From Chloroflexota bacterium (GTDB lineage: Bacteria; Chloroflexota; Anaerolineae; Anaerolineales; Villigracilaceae): DNA of 64,000 bases. The notes below the pieces were generated by a model. That model made no database searches. It had not been told where the DNA came from and was given only the letters and a program-made list of their open reading frames with translations. How positions within the stretch are numbered: position 1 is the stretch's first letter; each line of letters opens with the position of its first letter. The stretch covers positions 124,001-188,000 of the forward strand of contig JAIOOU010000003.1 in assembly GCA_021414245.1 (NCBI GenBank), read 5' to 3'. Made by a program: the position numbers and the translations under genes. Positions 62,046-64,000 of this stretch are shown in pieces.

Positions 62046-62345
62046 ATGACAATTGAATATGACGAAAAAGGAAAGTACTACACGGATGTTGTCACAAAAC
62101 TGCCTGTGGCGGCCATCATTCAAACCACCGCGCATTTGATAAGAGGTTTCATTCATATTCGCAAAGGGGACCGCCTGAAGAACGAATTAGAGGGGAAGGA
62201 TCTGTTTATCGCGGTCACGAATGCCGTTGTGCATGACGCCGAGGACAAGGCTCTTTATCGGGCCTCATTCATGGCCGTTCAAAGGGCCCAGATCGTCTGG
62301 ATTTTGCCTGTTGAGGGTGAACCCAATCAACAGGATGCAAGCTAA
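62046..62345 (+). CDS. small conserved protein between CpaE and CpaF, DUF6812-like
   Basis: A 99-residue protein rich in beta strands (TAHLIRGFIHIRKGDRLKNELEG, FIAVTNAVVHD, FMAVQRAQIVWILP). The pattern resembles DUF6812, but I am not certain. It has no membrane segment. Its stop codon overlaps the ATG of the CpaF gene by 1 bp, so translation is coupled, which suggests a role in the same secretion or pilus system. Confidence 0.65.
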   Translation: MTIEYDEKGKYYTDVVTKLPVAAIIQTTAHLIRGFIHIRKGDRLKNELEGKDLFIAVTNAVVHDAEDKALYRASFMAVQRAQIVWILPVEGEPNQQDAS

Positions 62346-63664
62346 TGTCGATGTTGAATCAAGAGGGTGCGTCACGATTTACCAGTCAGGATCTCGTGCG
62401 CCTGAAAAAATACCTTGCAGACAATCTATTAAGAGCCGTTGAAATGGACGGGGTGCCTGCCCTGCAAAGAAATTCCTATTTGCAGCAGCAGATCGTACAA
62501 ATCTACGAGCAGACCCAGCTCAAACTCCCGGATGATCTGAGAAAACAGATCTTTACCCAGGTTTTGAATGACCTGTTGGGATATGGCCCGATCCAGACCC
62601 TGTTGGATGATGAAGAGATCACGGAGATCATGGTCAACGGACCCAAAAAGGTCTTTGTGGAGAAGAACGGACAACTTACCAAGAGCACGGTCGCTTTTGA
62701 CGATGACGACCATGTACTGCGGATTATTGACCGGATCATTCTTCCCCTGGGGCGGCGCATCGATGCGGATTCCCCTACTGTGGATGCGCGCCTGCCGGAT
62801 GGATCACGTGTGAATGCCGTGGTGCGGCCGGTAGCGATTGATGGCCCGTCCATTACTATTCGCAAATTCCGCAAGGACAAGCTAAAAACCGAGGATTTGA
62901 TCAACTTTGGCTCGTTGACGAAACAAATGGCCGATTTTTTGGAAGCCTGCGTCAGGGCCCGTTTTAATATTGTCATTTCCGGCGGCACCGGTTCGGGGAA
63001 GACCACGCTCCTGAATGTCATGTCAGGTTTCATTCCCGAGAACGAGCGTATCATCACGATCGAAGATGCCGCGGAATTGCAGCTCCAGCAGGATCATGTC
63101 ATGCGTATGGAGACCAAGGCGGCAAACGCGGATGGGCAGCATGCCGTCACGATTCGCGAACTTGTGAAGAATTCCCTGCGCATGCGTCCGGATCGGATCG
63201 TGGTTGGGGAGGTCCGTGGTGGCGAGGCCCTAGATATGCTCCAGGCCATGAATACAGGCCATGACGGCTCCCTGACCACTGTGCATTCCAATACCCCCAG
63301 GGATGCGCTCTCCCGCATCGAGACCCTTGTCCTCATGGCAGGCATGGATTTGCCTCTTAAGGTGGTCCGTCAACAGATATCCTCCGCCGTCGATCTGATC
63401 GTCCAACAAACCCGTTTGAAGGACGGCCAGCGCAAAGTCACCTCTGTCACCGAGGTGGCTGGCATGGAGGGCGACATTATCATATTAAGTGAGATATTCA
63501 AGTTCACCCAGACCGGTGTCGCAACGGATGGGAAAGTTCTTGGCGAGGTGAGTGCGACCGGAATCCGGCCAAACTTTACTCCCCGGCTCGAAGCGGCTGG
63601 TTTCCGCCTCGGGGCGGAAATATTTTCTCCAAAACCCTCAAGTGCCCAGAATACGCGCCGCTGA
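62345..63664 (+). CDS. CpaF/TadA-family secretion ATPase
   Basis: A 439-residue type II/IV secretion ATPase. The N-terminal helical domain includes LLGYGPIQTLLDDEEITEIMVNGP, then DSPTVDARLPDGSRVNAV. The ATPase core has Walker A ISGGTGSGKTTLLNVMSGF, the Asp-box-like IITIEDAAELQLQ, Walker B RIVVGEVRGGEALDML and the His box TVHSNTPRDALSRIE. It should power a Tad-type pilus or related apparatus. It overlaps the small upstream gene by 1 bp. TadB/TadC and pilin genes are not in the window. Confidence 0.94.
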   Translation: MSMLNQEGASRFTSQDLVRLKKYLADNLLRAVEMDGVPALQRNSYLQQQIVQIYEQTQLKLPDDLRKQIFTQVLNDLLGYGPIQTLLDDEEITEIMVNGPKKVFVEKNGQLTKSTVAFDDDDHVLRIIDRIILPLGRRIDADSPTVDARLPDGSRVNAVVRPVAIDGPSITIRKFRKDKLKTEDLINFGSLTKQMADFLEACVRARFNIVISGGTGSGKTTLLNVMSGFIPENERIITIEDAAELQLQQDHVMRMETKAANADGQHAVTIRELVKNSLRMRPDRIVVGEVRGGEALDMLQAMNTGHDGSLTTVHSNTPRDALSRIETLVLMAGMDLPLKVVRQQISSAVDLIVQQTRLKDGQRKVTSVTEVAGMEGDIIILSEIFKFTQTGVATDGKVLGEVSATGIRPNFTPRLEAAGFRLGAEIFSPKPSSAQNTRR

Positions 63665-63674
63665 TACACTCTGC

Positions 63675-63680
63675 TATAAT
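63675..63680 (+). promoter_or_regulatory. extended -10 promoter of the terminal HTH gene
   Basis: TGCTATAAT, an extended -10, lies about 29 bp upstream of the ATG at 63709, with an AGAGGAAA ribosome site between. Confidence 0.55.
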
Positions 63681-63708
63681 CTAGGCATATTACTTAATAA
63701 GAGGAAAT

Positions 63709-64000
63709 ATGACGAATGCCCAAATAACGATTCGCGAAAAGAAACTGGGTCTGCTCATCCGGGATGCCCGCATGGCGGAACGCCGCAGCATCAAGGAATG
63801 TGCGGATGCCATCGGCATCAAGCCTGGTTTGTTCCGTGCTTATGAGGAAGGTCGTCGTGCACCCTCCCTGCCTGAACTTGAAACGCTTGTTTATTATCTC
63901 AAGCTGCCGATCTCGCATTTTTGGGGCAAGGAGACCAAATCCGACTCGTCCTCACCGGTCGAGTTACTGGATACGTCACGCCTGATTGCCTTACGTCAGC
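63709..64000 (+). CDS. XRE-type helix-turn-helix protein, truncated by the window edge
   Basis: An open reading frame that runs off the window; at least 97 residues are visible, and the track lists it only through shadow frames because it has no stop. It starts MTNAQITIREKKLGLLIRDA. The helix-turn-helix part reads SIKECADAIGIKPGLFRAYEEGRRAPSLPEL, followed by LETLVYYLKLPISHFWG, an XRE-like DNA-binding pattern. It could be a regulator or a RodZ-like protein with a later membrane helix; the missing part would decide. Confidence 0.8.
   Translation, partial: MTNAQITIREKKLGLLIRDARMAERRSIKECADAIGIKPGLFRAYEEGRRAPSLPELETLVYYLKLPISHFWGKETKSDSSSPVELLDTSRLIALRQ

Overview
The window reads as a chromosomal segment of a Chloroflexota bacterium, most likely Anaerolineae. 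This is an inference from gene content and not a database result. It combines archaeal-type mevalonate genes (SCP2-like thiolase, archaeal HMG-CoA synthase, class II HMG-CoA reductase, DUF35 protein), a short YidC without a large periplasmic domain, many lipobox proteins, a Trp T-box riboswitch and several dispersed palindromic repeats. No rRNA, tRNA, transposase, prophage or CRISPR array was seen.

Layout. 0-3 kb: a SLOG/LSDAT-type protein, an RNB exoribonuclease and a small protein. 3-6.4 kb: three minus-strand genes (DUF35, DUF6249-like, DUF4097), each with its own intrinsic terminator, facing an ECF sigma factor and a small membrane protein. The divergent gap holds two mirror-image ECF-type promoters with identical geometry. 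6.5-11.7 kb: a surface polysaccharide operon (GT4, epimerase-like, WecA/MraY-like, heparinase II/III). 11.7-13.2 kb: a lipoprotein hydrolase. 13.3-18.1 kb: a mevalonate locus (HMGR, HMGS, thiolase) interrupted by an AT-rich DUF2971 gene and a small lipoprotein. The thiolase lacks the expected catalytic Cys and His. 18.2-25.4 kb: a GAF histidine kinase, a candidate oriC and dnaA, a GNAT/response-regulator pair, a P-loop ATPase and a SHOCT protein. 25.4-34.1 kb: a complete tryptophan operon (trpE-trpS-trpGD-trpC-trpF-trpB-trpA) behind a strong promoter and a UGG-specifier T-box; four of its gaps hold palindromic repeat elements.

34-39.5 kb: an AT-rich lipoprotein, then a minus-strand operon (phosphoesterase, ParB/DUF4032-like, DapA-like, LipM-like, saccharopine-dehydrogenase-like). 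39.6-45.4 kb: a tight phospho-signalling operon of Ser/Thr kinase with beta-propeller, PP2C phosphatase, J-domain/VWA fusion, zinc-ribbon/FHA protein, small unknown protein and OmpR-type regulator. 45.5-49.8 kb: Hsp20, an M20 hydrolase, adenosine deaminase and a double-PAS diguanylate cyclase. 49.9-56.3 kb: the classic origin-proximal block rpmH-rnpA-yidD-(PQQ lipoprotein)-yidC-jag-(pfkB-like)-parA-parB, about 28 kb away from dnaA. 56.3-64 kb: an amidohydrolase, two histidine kinases and an OmpR regulator, then a CpaE-like/unknown/CpaF Tad-type cluster and a truncated HTH gene at the edge.

The most promising material for follow-up is the kinase/PP2C/J-VWA/FHA operon, the thiolase without its catalytic residues, the mirrored ECF promoters, and the repeat-filled gaps of the T-box-controlled trp operon.
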